DNA from: JBFHFS01 sp041583495
GTDB lineage: Bacteria > Bacteroidota > Bacteroidia > Bacteroidales > Marinilabiliaceae
Reading direction: 5' to 3'
Length of the DNA: 64,000 nt
Assembly (NCBI GenBank): GCA_041583495.1
Contig: JBFHFS010000012.1
Span: forward strand, 1-64,000
Shown: one piece after another, positions 1 through 8,558 of the stretch
How the letters are laid out: each line of letters starts with the position of its first letter
How positions within the stretch are numbered: position 1 is the stretch's first letter
Position numbers and translations under genes: made by a program
Notes under the pieces: model-generated
Database searches by the model: none
Told to the model about the DNA's origin: nothing
What the model saw: the letters and a program-made list of their open reading frames with translations, nothing else

Positions 1-1270
1 TGGCATCCAGAAGGCTTTTTTGCACCTCGCGCAGCTCAAGCCCCGACAGGTCTCCCAGCCGGTAGCGCTCGAGGGCAATCTCCAGATTCTCGCGGGCCAC
101 CTCCAGGTTTTGTTCCTCCAGCTTCAGAAGCTGCAAATTATTTTCAAAGGCATAATAAACCGTCAGTAATTCAGCTTTAATCTCTTGTTCTACTTCCTGA
201 TATTGGTGGGTCTGATTTTCAATCTCAATAATGGCGTTGGCTCTTTCCCTCCTACGATTATGTCCATCAAAGAGATCCATCCCCAGGGTAAGTCCATAAT
301 TCACCCCCTTGATATTTTGGTTGTTTACCAGCCCCGAGCCATAATCATTGTACGAAAGCGTATAGCCCGATGAAAAGTTAAGGTAGGGATAGGAGCGGGA
401 AGCGATAATCTTGTAATCGATCTGAGAAATAACCTGACTCTTTTTAGCGATCTGCAAACTGGTGTTATACTCAAGGGTGAGGGCCAGCAGATTGTCGTAA
501 TTCAAATCAGGGCTATTAGCGATAACGCTATCCTTCAATACGATGTCGGCCCGGAGATCCTCCATGGCCATCAATTTTTTCAGCCTTACCTCAGAAGTAC
601 GAATCTCCTCATTCTGCCTGGCTAACCGGGAACTGTCGGCGTTCAGGTAAACGATAGACTGAAGCAGATCCAGTTTTGAGGAGGCCCCCAGCAGATAACG
701 ATGCTCGTCAATTCTTACACGCTCACGTGAGAGGGCCACCGCGTAGGCCATGTTGTGGTAAAAGTTTAACTGCTGAATCTGATAATAGTATTCCGATACG
801 ATTTGGGCCACCAGATTTTCCATGGCCATCTGGGAATTTAACGCCCCCACTTGTTTCAACTCATTTAGCTTTTTATAGCTGGCCTGCACGTTAAACCCAT
901 CGAAGATCGTCATCTCCAGATCTATGCCTGCCGAGCCGGCACTACTTTGTATGCCTCTGGAGACCACCCGGGTGCCGTCGCTCTTATTTTGGGTGGTGGT
1001 ATTAGCGTAGCCCGAATACCAGTTGGTCGTGGAAACAGAGGGCAGGTAGCCGGCATTGCCCCTTGAATAATTGTTGTCGGCAATTTGTTCCTGGTTCCGA
1101 ACCACCTTCACAGAATAGTTTTGCTCCAGACCGGTGGTCACACAGCGACTCAGGTCATAAACTTCCTGAGCCCCGGCCGTGAAGGCCCCACAAACAACCA
1201 ACAATGCAGGAATCAGCTTTTTAAAACCTAAAAGGCTTCTATTTTGCTTCAGAACGAATGGGTTCATCAT
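1..1270 (-). CDS. TolC-family outer membrane efflux protein (3' end cut by window edge)
   Basis: Outer membrane channel of a tripartite RND efflux pump. The frame is open from ATG at 1270 (a second in-frame ATG is at 1267) to the left edge, about 423 codons. An in-frame TAA lies directly before the first ATG. The product starts with a signal peptide (hydrophobic LIPALLVVCGAFTAGAQ) and then shows TolC features: a mature start EVYDLSRCV, long amphipathic helices, and a second repeat with LGMDLFDGHNRRRERANA. The start overlaps the 3' end of the permease gene by about 30 bases, so the two genes are translationally linked. It is the last gene of the adaptor-permease-TolC operon. The substrate cannot be told. 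Confidence 0.93.
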   Translation of the reverse strand, partial: MMNPFVLKQNRSLLGFKKLIPALLVVCGAFTAGAQEVYDLSRCVTTGLEQNYSVKVVRNQEQIADNNYSRGNAGYLPSVSTTNWYSGYANTTTQNKSDGTRVVSRGIQSSAGSAGIDLEMTIFDGFNVQASYKKLNELKQVGALNSQMAMENLVAQIVSEYYYQIQQLNFYHNMAYAVALSRERVRIDEHRYLLGASSKLDLLQSIVYLNADSSRLARQNEEIRTSEVRLKKLMAMEDLRADIVLKDSVIANSPDLNYDNLLALTLEYNTSLQIAKKSQVISQIDYKIIASRSYPYLNFSSGYTLSYNDYGSGLVNNQNIKGVNYGLTLGMDLFDGHNRRRERANAIIEIENQTHQYQEVEQEIKAELLTVYYAFENNLQLLKLEEQNLEVARENLEIALERYRLGDLSGLELREVQKSLLDA

Positions 1271-4200
1271 TTACTGTTTTTGAATCACTTGAAATAAAGA
1301 GATAGATGCCCGGAACCACATAGAGGCTAAGGAAGGTGGCAATCAGGAGGCCGCCTACCACTGCAATACCCATTGCCACCCGGCTTTGAGCCCCTTCGCC
1401 CCATCCCAGGGCCAGGGGCAGAATGCCCAGAATTGTCGACAAGCTGGTCATCAAAATAGGCCTGAAACGTGCGGCAGAAGCATATTTGATAGCCTCCCAC
1501 TTATTCACCCCTGCTTCTTTTCGCTGGTTGGCAAATTCAACAATTAAAATACCGTTTTTCGAAACCAGCCCAATCAACATGATGATTCCAATCTGGCTAA
1601 AGATATTCATGGTGATGCCGAAGTACCACATAAAAACCATGGCACCGGTAAGTGCCAGAGGAACGGTCATCATCACGATGATGGGATCTTTAAAGCTCTC
1701 GAACTGAGCCGAGAGCACCAAAAAGATAAGCACAATGGCCAGGATAAATGCAAACATGAGACTGGAGGAGCTTTCCGAGAAATCCTTGGAGTCGCCCGAC
1801 AGGGCCGTTCGAAATGAATCGTCGAGTACCCTTTTAGCGATCCCGTCCATGGCTTCCAACCCCTCACTGATGGTTTTCCCATCGGCCAGGCCTGCCGAAA
1901 TGGTGGCCGACACAAACCGGTTGTAACGGTACAATTGGGGAGGAGCGGTGGTTTCCTTCAGAGTCACAAAATTATCGAGCTGCACCATTTGCCCCTTATC
2001 GTTTCGTACGTAGAGCGATCTCAGATCGAGGGGTTTGTTACGCTCCTGGCGAGCCAACTCGCCTAAGATCTCATACTGCTTCCCGTTCATGATAAAATAG
2101 CCGAAACGCTGCCCACTGAGGGCCAGCTGCAAAGTCTGCCCGATGTTTTGCGTGGAAACCCCAAGTAAATTGGCTTTGTCGCGGTTAATCTCAATTTGTA
2201 ATTCCGGCTTGGTAAACTTAAGATTCACATCGGCCATGGCAAAGATGGGATTGCTCTGCACCTGGGCCATAAAAGCAGGCAATATCTCGCGAAGCTTATC
2301 AATACCCGGAGCCTGAAGGACATATTGAATGGGGAGGCCGGCCCGGCGCCCCCCAAAGGTCGACTGCTGAATGACCGTGGCCCGTGCCTTGGTTTTCTTC
2401 CTCAGCTGGGTGGTGAGGTCCCCGGCAATTTCTTGTTGCGACCGTTCCCGCTCCGAGGGGTGATCCATTACGATGCGTACAAAGGCCCAGCTGCCTCTCA
2501 CCAGGGTGGTAATCTTATCCCGCTCGGGAACCTCTTCCTCCACTAATTTGGCCAAATCTTCGATGTAATCGTAGTTAAACTCATAAGTGGCTCCCTCAGG
2601 AGAAGTTACATTTACATTGATTTGCGAGCGGTCCTCCAGCGGTGCCATCTCGGCAGGGATGCTTTTCCACAATACATATATGAGCACCCCTGACAGAAGG
2701 AGGATAAACACCGGAAGGTATCGTCTTTTCAAAAACGACTCCAAAGAACGCTGGTAGGCCTTGTTCATCCGCACAAAAAACTTCTCACTAAACATGTAAG
2801 CCTTTCCCCTTTTATGACGGGTCTTCAGCAACTTCGTGGAAAGCATGGGCGTTAGGGTGAGCGCCACAAACGATGAGATAGAAACCGCCCCGGCAATTAC
2901 AATGCTGAATTCGCGAAACAGCCGACCGGTCATCCCCTCCAGAAAAACAATGGGAATAAATACCGCCACCAACGTAACGGTAGTAGCCACAATGGCGAAA
3001 AATATCTCATTCGATCCTTTCAACCCCGCCTCCATGGGGCTCATCCCCTGTTCTATCTTAACGTAGATGTTTTCCATCATCACGATGGCATCGTCCACCA
3101 CCAGCCCAATGGACAGGACAATGGCCAGCAGCGTTAGTACGTTGATGGTAAATCCCGCCAGGTACATGATGAAAAAGGAGCCCACCAGGGAGACCGGAAT
3201 CACCAGAATTGGGATTAAGGTGGTTCGCCAATCCCGAAGAAAGACAAAGATGATGATAACCACCAGGAAAAAGGCCAGATAAATGGTGGTCTTCACCTCA
3301 CTGATCGAGGATCGGATATATTGGGTATTGTCGAAACCGATATCAATTTCCACATCGTCGGGGAGATCCTTCTTAATATATTTCAACCGTTCGTAGACCT
3401 CATCCACGATGTCAATATGGTTGGCCCCCGGTTGAGGAACAATAACCGTTGCCACCATGGGTACTCCATTCATCTTCATGATGCCCCTTAAATCTTCAGG
3501 GCCAAGTTCTGCCCGGCCAATATCACGCACCCTGATCAACTGGTCGCCCGCTTGCCTGAGAATAAGGCTGTTGAATTCCTGAGGCGTGGTCATCAGCCCC
3601 AGGGTTCGAATCGTGAGCTCGGTGGTGTTTCCTTCGATGCTTCCTGCAGGAAGCTCCACATTTTCGCGTAAGATGGCATTGCGCACATCAAGCGGGGTCA
3701 TCTGATACCCGGCCAGCTTTTCCGGATCGAGCCATATGCGCATGGCAAATCTCTTCTCCCCCCAGATGCTCACCGCACTCACTCCCGACACCGTTTGCAA
3801 CTGTTCTTTGAAAGTAAGCTCGGCAATTTCGGAAAGCTCAAGTAATGAACGCTTAGGACTTTTTACCGCGATCATTATTATGGGACTGGCATCGGCATCG
3901 GCCTTCGATACGGTGGGTGGGTCGCAATCGCGGGGAAGATAGCGTTGTGCCTGTGCCACCTTGTCGCGCACATCGTTTGCCGCGGTCTCCATATCCACCG
4001 AAAGCTCAAACTCCACCGAGATGCGACTACTGCCCTGGCTACTACTGCTTGTGAGCGTACGAATACCGGGAATGCCGTTGATCGATTGCTCCAGTGGCTC
4101 GGTAATCTGGGTTTCAATCACATCCGAATTAGCCCCCGGGTAAGAGGTTCGCACAGAAATAATGGGAGGATCCACACTGGGAAACTCCCTGACACCCAGG

Positions 4201-4292
4201 AAAGTCATCCCTATCATCCCAAAGAGCAGGATCACCAGCGAAAACACCGTAGCCAGCACCGGCCTTTTTATACTTGTTGACGAAAGACTCAT
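1239..4292 (-). CDS. HAE1/AcrB-type RND efflux permease
   Basis: Inner membrane proton-driven drug or lipid efflux pump of the hydrophobe/amphiphile RND family, 1017 residues, close to the usual 1020-1050. The N-terminus is typical (SIKRPVLATVFSLVI, then a VREFPSVDPP-like porter start). TM4 carries the proton-relay pair Asp400-Asp401 in GLVVDDAIVMMENI. The second half has the TM10 lysine motif GLVSKNGILIVEFAN. Two large periplasmic loops (about 35-335 and 560-860) form the porter and docking domains. It sits 12 bases after the adaptor gene and overlaps the TolC gene, forming one operon. The TM4 and TM10 motifs point to drug or lipid rather than metal efflux. Confidence 0.96.
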   Translation of the reverse strand: MSLSSTSIKRPVLATVFSLVILLFGMIGMTFLGVREFPSVDPPIISVRTSYPGANSDVIETQITEPLEQSINGIPGIRTLTSSSSQGSSRISVEFELSVDMETAANDVRDKVAQAQRYLPRDCDPPTVSKADADASPIIMIAVKSPKRSLLELSEIAELTFKEQLQTVSGVSAVSIWGEKRFAMRIWLDPEKLAGYQMTPLDVRNAILRENVELPAGSIEGNTTELTIRTLGLMTTPQEFNSLILRQAGDQLIRVRDIGRAELGPEDLRGIMKMNGVPMVATVIVPQPGANHIDIVDEVYERLKYIKKDLPDDVEIDIGFDNTQYIRSSISEVKTTIYLAFFLVVIIIFVFLRDWRTTLIPILVIPVSLVGSFFIMYLAGFTINVLTLLAIVLSIGLVVDDAIVMMENIYVKIEQGMSPMEAGLKGSNEIFFAIVATTVTLVAVFIPIVFLEGMTGRLFREFSIVIAGAVSISSFVALTLTPMLSTKLLKTRHKRGKAYMFSEKFFVRMNKAYQRSLESFLKRRYLPVFILLLSGVLIYVLWKSIPAEMAPLEDRSQINVNVTSPEGATYEFNYDYIEDLAKLVEEEVPERDKITTLVRGSWAFVRIVMDHPSERERSQQEIAGDLTTQLRKKTKARATVIQQSTFGGRRAGLPIQYVLQAPGIDKLREILPAFMAQVQSNPIFAMADVNLKFTKPELQIEINRDKANLLGVSTQNIGQTLQLALSGQRFGYFIMNGKQYEILGELARQERNKPLDLRSLYVRNDKGQMVQLDNFVTLKETTAPPQLYRYNRFVSATISAGLADGKTISEGLEAMDGIAKRVLDDSFRTALSGDSKDFSESSSSLMFAFILAIVLIFLVLSAQFESFKDPIIVMMTVPLALTGAMVFMWYFGITMNIFSQIGIIMLIGLVSKNGILIVEFANQRKEAGVNKWEAIKYASAARFRPILMTSLSTILGILPLALGWGEGAQSRVAMGIAVVGGLLIATFLSLYVVPGIYLFISSDSKTVNDEPIRSEAK

Positions 4293-4304
4293 GTTTTTGT
4301 TGGC

Positions 4305-5411
4305 TTATGGTTGATTGGTTACCAGTGTGTCGAGATGTATCTGGAGGCCTTCACGAAGCTGCAGGGTGGCTGTGGTGAGCACCGTATCCCCGATATTAAG
4401 TCCCGATCGTATCTGAATATGCGATTCGGTGCGCAACCCGGTAGTTACCCTCACCTCTTTGGCCCGGCCATTGGCATACACAAAAACCTTTTCACCTTCC
4501 ATCTCGGGAATCAGTGCCTCGGTGGGAATGGAAACGGCATTTTCTATTTGCGACAAAAGGGCTTTAACACTGGCATACCGTCCGGGCTTAAGTTCTTCGT
4601 TACGGTTTGGATACAAGGCCCTGACCACAATGGTGCGGGTATTGATATCCACCTTGGGGTCGATGGCATATACTTTGGCCTGGTAGGTTTCCGCCACACC
4701 ATCGATATTGAATCCAATAGGAAAACCAGGGGCAATCTCTCCGGCAAACCGTTCGGGAATGGAAAATTCAATTTTCAGAGGTTGCGCTTTTACCATATGT
4801 ACCACCTTGGTTTGAGTAGAAGCAAAAGCCCCTTCACTTAAGAGGCGCAATCCCACAATGCCATCGAAAGGAGCGCGCAGCTCTGTTTCGGCAATTCTGG
4901 CTTCTATCAGCATAATATCGGCATCCAGCGATTGGAGCTCGGTGGCCACCTGGTCGTAACTCTCGCGGCTGATGGCATCCCGATCGAGTAACTGACGCTG
5001 CCGAAATTCCCGCTCACTCATAAGCTTGCGCTGAGCCTGCAATTTGAGCCGTTGGGCCTGAAGCGGCCGGTCGTTGATCTTAGCCAACAAATCCCCCTTC
5101 TTCACCCGGGTGCCCTCCGAAAAATAGATGGCCACGACCTTTCCCGGAGTTTCGAAGGCCAGGTCCACCTCCTCATCAGGCAAAAGAGAACCCGTACTTT
5201 TAATCAGCTCATTCATGGAGGTTGGCACCAGCACATAGCCACTGGCAAACAACGGTTGATTACCTCCGCGCGAAGCGGATGACCCAACCTTAAACCCATC
5301 CGCTGTGGGAGTATTCCATAACGGCTTAAGCTTTGGATAAAGTATAATCCCGACAACCACTATAGCTAATAGGATGGAAACAGAGGTCTTGAAAATTTTA
5401 TTCTTTGCCAC
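4305..5411 (-). CDS. RND efflux periplasmic adaptor (HlyD/MFP family)
   Basis: Periplasmic membrane-fusion protein joining permease and TolC, 368 residues. It has an N-terminal membrane anchor (SVSILLAIVVVGIILYP), then a barrel-sandwich half-motif (GKVVAIYFSEGTRVKKGDLLAKIN), an alpha-hairpin (about 115-165), and the second lipoyl half (ELRAPFDGIVGLRLLSEGAF), followed by beta-barrel and membrane-proximal domains. The start codon is GTG at 5411; I see no better ATG. It is the first gene of the operon, so the promoter region and the perfect inverted repeat at 5473-5499 should control all three genes. Confidence 0.95.
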   Translation of the reverse strand: MAKNKIFKTSVSILLAIVVVGIILYPKLKPLWNTPTADGFKVGSSASRGGNQPLFASGYVLVPTSMNELIKSTGSLLPDEEVDLAFETPGKVVAIYFSEGTRVKKGDLLAKINDRPLQAQRLKLQAQRKLMSEREFRQRQLLDRDAISRESYDQVATELQSLDADIMLIEARIAETELRAPFDGIVGLRLLSEGAFASTQTKVVHMVKAQPLKIEFSIPERFAGEIAPGFPIGFNIDGVAETYQAKVYAIDPKVDINTRTIVVRALYPNRNEELKPGRYASVKALLSQIENAVSIPTEALIPEMEGEKVFVYANGRAKEVRVTTGLRTESHIQIRSGLNIGDTVLTTATLQLREGLQIHLDTLVTNQP

Positions 5412-5449
5412 GTCCAGTGTCTGTTTTAGGATGAATCGTTGAAAAATAA

Positions 5450-5499
5450 TAAATCTACATTATTTACTTGGACTGTTCAACCCCGAAAAGGTTGAACAG
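5450..5499 (-). promoter_or_regulatory. Probable operator and promoter of the RND efflux operon
   Basis: CTGTTCAACC (5473-5482) and GGTTGAACAG (5490-5499) form a perfect 10-bp inverted repeat with a 7-base spacer, 62 bases upstream of the adaptor GTG. No T-run follows on either strand, which argues against a terminator. On the minus strand TAGATTTA (5457-5450) is one base off the Bacteroidota -7 box TAnnTTTG, and the repeat covers the matching -33 position. A dimeric repressor (for example TetR type) binding here is inference. No regulator gene is adjacent. Confidence 0.5.
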
Positions 5500-5784
5500 C
5501 AGAATAAAAAAATTTTATTAACCACCAATAAAGTTATTCACAGGGAATTCCTTTCACAATATTTACAGATCCCTGGTTTCAACAGATCGTTAGATTTTCT
5601 ATATGCCGCCAGGGCTTTCCGCGAGGGCAAAACAGAGGGAATAAGCCCCTTTAACCCTCACAAAGAAAATGTTAATCAATTTTTAAATGGACATAACTGT
5701 AATTTTATTACTCCCAAAAACAATATTAAGTACATTTAAGCAATCGTTAGCCAGCATTAAAAATAGTACTAACATGAAACGAGC

Positions 5785-5881
5785 CCCCGAAGGGTCGGGG
5801 AGAATAAGGTTCTCACCCTACTCGTCCCGATTTCAATCGGGAAGGAGGGCATTATAAGCGAGTTATCCCGATGTATCGGGA
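5785..5881. repeat. Cluster of three short CCCGA/TCGGG palindromes
   Basis: Three hairpins occur in 97 bases: CCCCGA-N4-TCGGGG (5785-5800), TCCCGAT-N4-ATCGGGA (5825-5842) and TCCCGAT-N2-ATCGGGA (5866-5881). The last two share identical 7-base arms. None is followed by a T-run, so they are not simple terminators. They look like a small REP-like dispersed repeat cluster and end 28 bases before the ATG of the LamG gene. Whether they recur elsewhere in the genome cannot be seen here. Confidence 0.6.
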
Positions 5882-5909
5882 CAGATAAAGAACAAATAAT
5901 TATAATGAG

Positions 5910-7208
5910 ATGAAAAATTCCTTCCTCTCCTGTTGCCTTCTCCTATTCATCACCTCACAGATAATAGGGCAAGTTCCTGTGGACAGCTTAATTGGGTATT
6001 GGCCATTTAATGGCAATGCCAATGACCACAGTGGGAATAATAATCATGGCACGGTGTCTGGCGCCACCTTAACCATCAACAGATTTGGTATTGAGGGAAG
6101 AGCCTATTCATTCGACGGTAGCGACAAGATTACTATTCCCACTTCCAGTTCATTGGACATGGACACCTGTTTAAGTTTTTCGGTTTGGATAAAATCAGAA
6201 AGCCTTACTGGAACCAGGATGATTCTCGGCAAATCCAATTACTCCTCAACGACCAATTATCTAATTCGAGTCAAACCCGGTGGTTATATTCAGTGGGAAT
6301 ATGATGGATATACCAACACCGACACGAATCCGTTACAGGTATCCACCTGGCATCACCTGGTGGTGACGGCTAATGATCCGGGAAAAATAAAAAAAGTATA
6401 CCTCGACAATAAACTCATTAAAACCACCACTTCTACGACAGGCCCTATAGGGAACGTTATGAATCCTTTAACAATTGGTTATGCGAGTTACAACGACGAA
6501 TATTTCATCGGTGCCATTGATGATATTCGAATGTATAATAAAGAGTTGTCTTTGGCCGAAGTGGAGGCCCTTTATAATGAAACGTGCAACACATTCAGTT
6601 CAATAACCCAAACAGCATGCGATAGTTACACCTCTCCAAGCGGAAAATATTCATGGACAGAAAGTGGAACGTATAAGGATACCATTCCCAACGCAGAGGG
6701 TTGCGACAGCATTCTCACCATCGTTTTAACCATCAAAAGCGTGGATGTATCTGTATCCCAAGAGGGTTCCACCCTAACAGCCAATGCGCCCGAAGCCGTC
6801 TACCAGTGGTTGGATTGCAATAATTCAAATGCGCCCATTCCGGGTGAAACCCAACCCAGTTTCACCCCCGACTACAGCGGCCATTTCGCAGTGAAGGTAA
6901 CCCAGGAGGGCTGTGTAGATACATCTTCCTGCTTTTCCGTTAATCCGGTGGGAATCCTGGAAAATACTTTCGACAACGAAATATCGGTTTTTCCAAACCC
7001 AACCAACGGATCTCTTAAGATAGACCTGGGCAAAAAACCAGCGGCCATCCGTTATATCCTGACCGATATAAATGGACGATTTATAAGGCAATCATCGGCG
7101 GGAAATGCCCAACTATTTGAAATAAATATTTCCGAACCGGCAGGAGCCTATCTGCTGACCCTCATTTCGGAGGACAAAAAAGCCACTATCAGAGTCGTGA
7201 AAAAATAA
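5910..7208 (+). CDS. LamG-domain secreted protein with T9SS sorting domain
   Basis: Secreted or surface-anchored protein of 432 residues. A signal peptide (residues 1-20, ending IIGQ) precedes a concanavalin/LamG-like domain (about 22-225; starts SLIGYWPFNGNANDHSG and ends GAIDDIRMYNKELSLAEVEALYN). Next is a short Cys-bearing module (about 226-275, ACDSYTSPSGKYSW...GCDSILTI) often seen in Bacteroidota surface proteins, then an Ig-like segment (about 276-345). A type A T9SS C-terminal domain closes it (SVFPNPTNGSLKI to the KK end). The family role is glycan binding or adhesion; the ligand is unknown. It is a likely cargo of the T9SS whose regulators PorX and PorW are encoded at 28755-33509. 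Confidence 0.88.
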   Translation: MKNSFLSCCLLLFITSQIIGQVPVDSLIGYWPFNGNANDHSGNNNHGTVSGATLTINRFGIEGRAYSFDGSDKITIPTSSSLDMDTCLSFSVWIKSESLTGTRMILGKSNYSSTTNYLIRVKPGGYIQWEYDGYTNTDTNPLQVSTWHHLVVTANDPGKIKKVYLDNKLIKTTTSTTGPIGNVMNPLTIGYASYNDEYFIGAIDDIRMYNKELSLAEVEALYNETCNTFSSITQTACDSYTSPSGKYSWTESGTYKDTIPNAEGCDSILTIVLTIKSVDVSVSQEGSTLTANAPEAVYQWLDCNNSNAPIPGETQPSFTPDYSGHFAVKVTQEGCVDTSSCFSVNPVGILENTFDNEISVFPNPTNGSLKIDLGKKPAAIRYILTDINGRFIRQSSAGNAQLFEINISEPAGAYLLTLISEDKKATIRVVKK

Positions 7209-7549
7209 CTTTTTAAACTATTTGTCGGTTTTAGGCGTCAACAGATGTCGTCTAAAATCGCTTCTCCCTCATTTGGGCGGCTATGGCGAAGATCTTTCTT
7301 CGTCTTTTTTTATAGTGGTTTACTGCCATTTAAAAATCCCCAAACCCATTCTCTTTACAAACCCAGGTCCATGCACGGAGGAGACATGGTTAATCCCCCT
7401 CTCTTTTCGGATCCGGGAATAAGCCAAGCCTTAAACCTTCTGGCCAATACATTAAATCGAAACCTATTTTTTCAAAAAAATTTGATCCCAATCCCCCCAT
7501 TATTCGTTACACTTAATAGAGAGGGTAAAAACCATTTTACAGAAACAGC
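7209..7549. other. Intergenic region, no supported gene
   Basis: 341 bases. A possible 9-bp hairpin directly after the LamG gene (7229-7237 with 7249-7257, including one G-T pair) lacks a T-run. A 102-codon reading frame over 7245-7553 has no signal peptide or recognisable motif, has proline- and phenylalanine-rich unstructured composition, and runs into the next gene. I take it as chance. Confidence 0.5.
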
Positions 7550-8098
7550 ATGAAGCCCCTGTTAGGAACGATATTATTATTAACCATCATGAACACCCAA
7601 CTGATTTTTGATTTTAACAAAGACTCGGATATACGTGGCTGGGAAGTTGTTGACGATGTGGTAATGGGCGGCAGGTCGATGGGTCGGTTTTCGTTAACGC
7701 CCCAGGGGTTCGGATTGTTCGAGGGCCGGATATCGTTGGAAAATAATGGGGGATTCTCATCGGTGCGTTACCGGTTTGAGAAAATGAGGGTAAATGAGAA
7801 TTCTGTAATCACCCTTAAACTCAAGGGAGATGGCAAAACCTATCAACTTCGAATAAAAAACGATGTAGGCAACTATTTTTCCTACATAACCGCTTTCCCC
7901 ACTTCGGGAGAGTGGCAGGAAGTTGAAATATTCCTGAAGGATATGTACCCCTCTTTCAGAGGCAGAAGACTTGATCAGGCCAATTTTTCACATGAATTCA
8001 TCGAAGAAATAGCCTTTTTAATTGGCAACAAAAAACCCGAGTCGTTTAAGCTGTTGATCGATAAAATTGAGTTAGATACTTTTTCGTTTAGTCATTAA
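7550..8098 (+). CDS. CIA30-family protein (NADH:ubiquinone oxidoreductase intermediate-associated protein 30-like)
   Basis: 182 residues. After a short hydrophobic N-terminus (LLGTILLLTIM) nearly the whole protein is one beta-rich CIA30/galactose-binding-like domain. The hallmarks are DVVMGGRSMGRF, NNGGFSSVR, LRIKNDVGNYFSY and a C-terminal LIGNKKPESFKLLIDKIEL. In mitochondria the founder protein assists complex I assembly. Bacterial members are widespread, of unproven role and often envelope-associated. The region is monocistronic in appearance. Family assignment is strong; the function is not known. Confidence 0.85.
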   Translation: MKPLLGTILLLTIMNTQLIFDFNKDSDIRGWEVVDDVVMGGRSMGRFSLTPQGFGLFEGRISLENNGGFSSVRYRFEKMRVNENSVITLKLKGDGKTYQLRIKNDVGNYFSYITAFPTSGEWQEVEIFLKDMYPSFRGRRLDQANFSHEFIEEIAFLIGNKKPESFKLLIDKIELDTFSFSH

Positions 8099-8558
8099 AA
8101 CAGGTCGCAGCCGAACTCTAATTGCCATTCACAAAGTGTGGGTAATATTCGGATTCTCTTTCAAATATTTTTCGGAATAATCAATAGTATTCCATTATTT
8201 ACCTCCACGCCAATAATCATTACCCTCCCCATAAAAGCAGATCTATCCATCGAAGTTCAAGTAAACCCTAAAAACAGGAATACCCCACTCACCAAAAGCG
8301 AAGTACCAATAAGAATTTCAGATGGGGTGTTCGGGCTTCCCTGCTTCAACGCCGGGATATATTTCAACTACTCCCCTAATGCTTTCCAAAAAATCAGCAA
8401 TATAGCTTTTTGAAAGTTTTTTTTGAATAGAAAAATAATGATTGGACAAAGGACCGTCCGTGCCATTTTGGACCTCAATAATATTTAATTAAGTTTGGAC
8501 TCCAACTTGTCCTAAAACCTCCTATTAGAACCATTATCGAAAAAAAACAAAAGGAACT
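8099..8558. other. Intergenic region with promoter near its 3' end
   Basis: 460 bases. A 91-codon frame at 8138-8413 has no family signature and I do not accept it. The last 100 bases hold a near-ideal Bacteroidota promoter (8467-8497) for the methyltransferase gene. Confidence 0.5.
8467..8497 (+). promoter_or_regulatory. Bacteroidota-type promoter of the ICMT-like gene
   Basis: TTTG (8467-8470), 19 bases, then TAAGTTTG (8490-8497) match the -33/-7 consensus (TTTG, TAnnTTTG) with consensus spacing. Transcription would start near 8503, leaving a leader of about 55 bases before the ATG at 8559, which is preceded by AAGGA. Confidence 0.7.

Larger units (their letters stand above)
5412..5909. 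other. Intergenic region between divergent genes
   Basis: 498 bases with no credible gene. It holds the inverted repeat upstream of the efflux operon (5473-5499) and, nearer the plus-strand LamG gene, a cluster of three short palindromes (5785-5881). The middle part (5500-5760) is A/T-rich, and I see no clear TAnnTTTG promoter for the plus-strand gene. Confidence 0.6.

Noticed and set aside
7245..7553. 102-codon plus-strand frame before the CIA30 gene
   Set aside because: Biased towards proline and phenylalanine, no signal peptide or motif, and overlaps the start of a well-supported gene.
8138..8413. 91-codon plus-strand frame in the gap before the ICMT-like gene
   Set aside because: No motif, no promoter, and no family resemblance; the flanking gap has normal intergenic composition.
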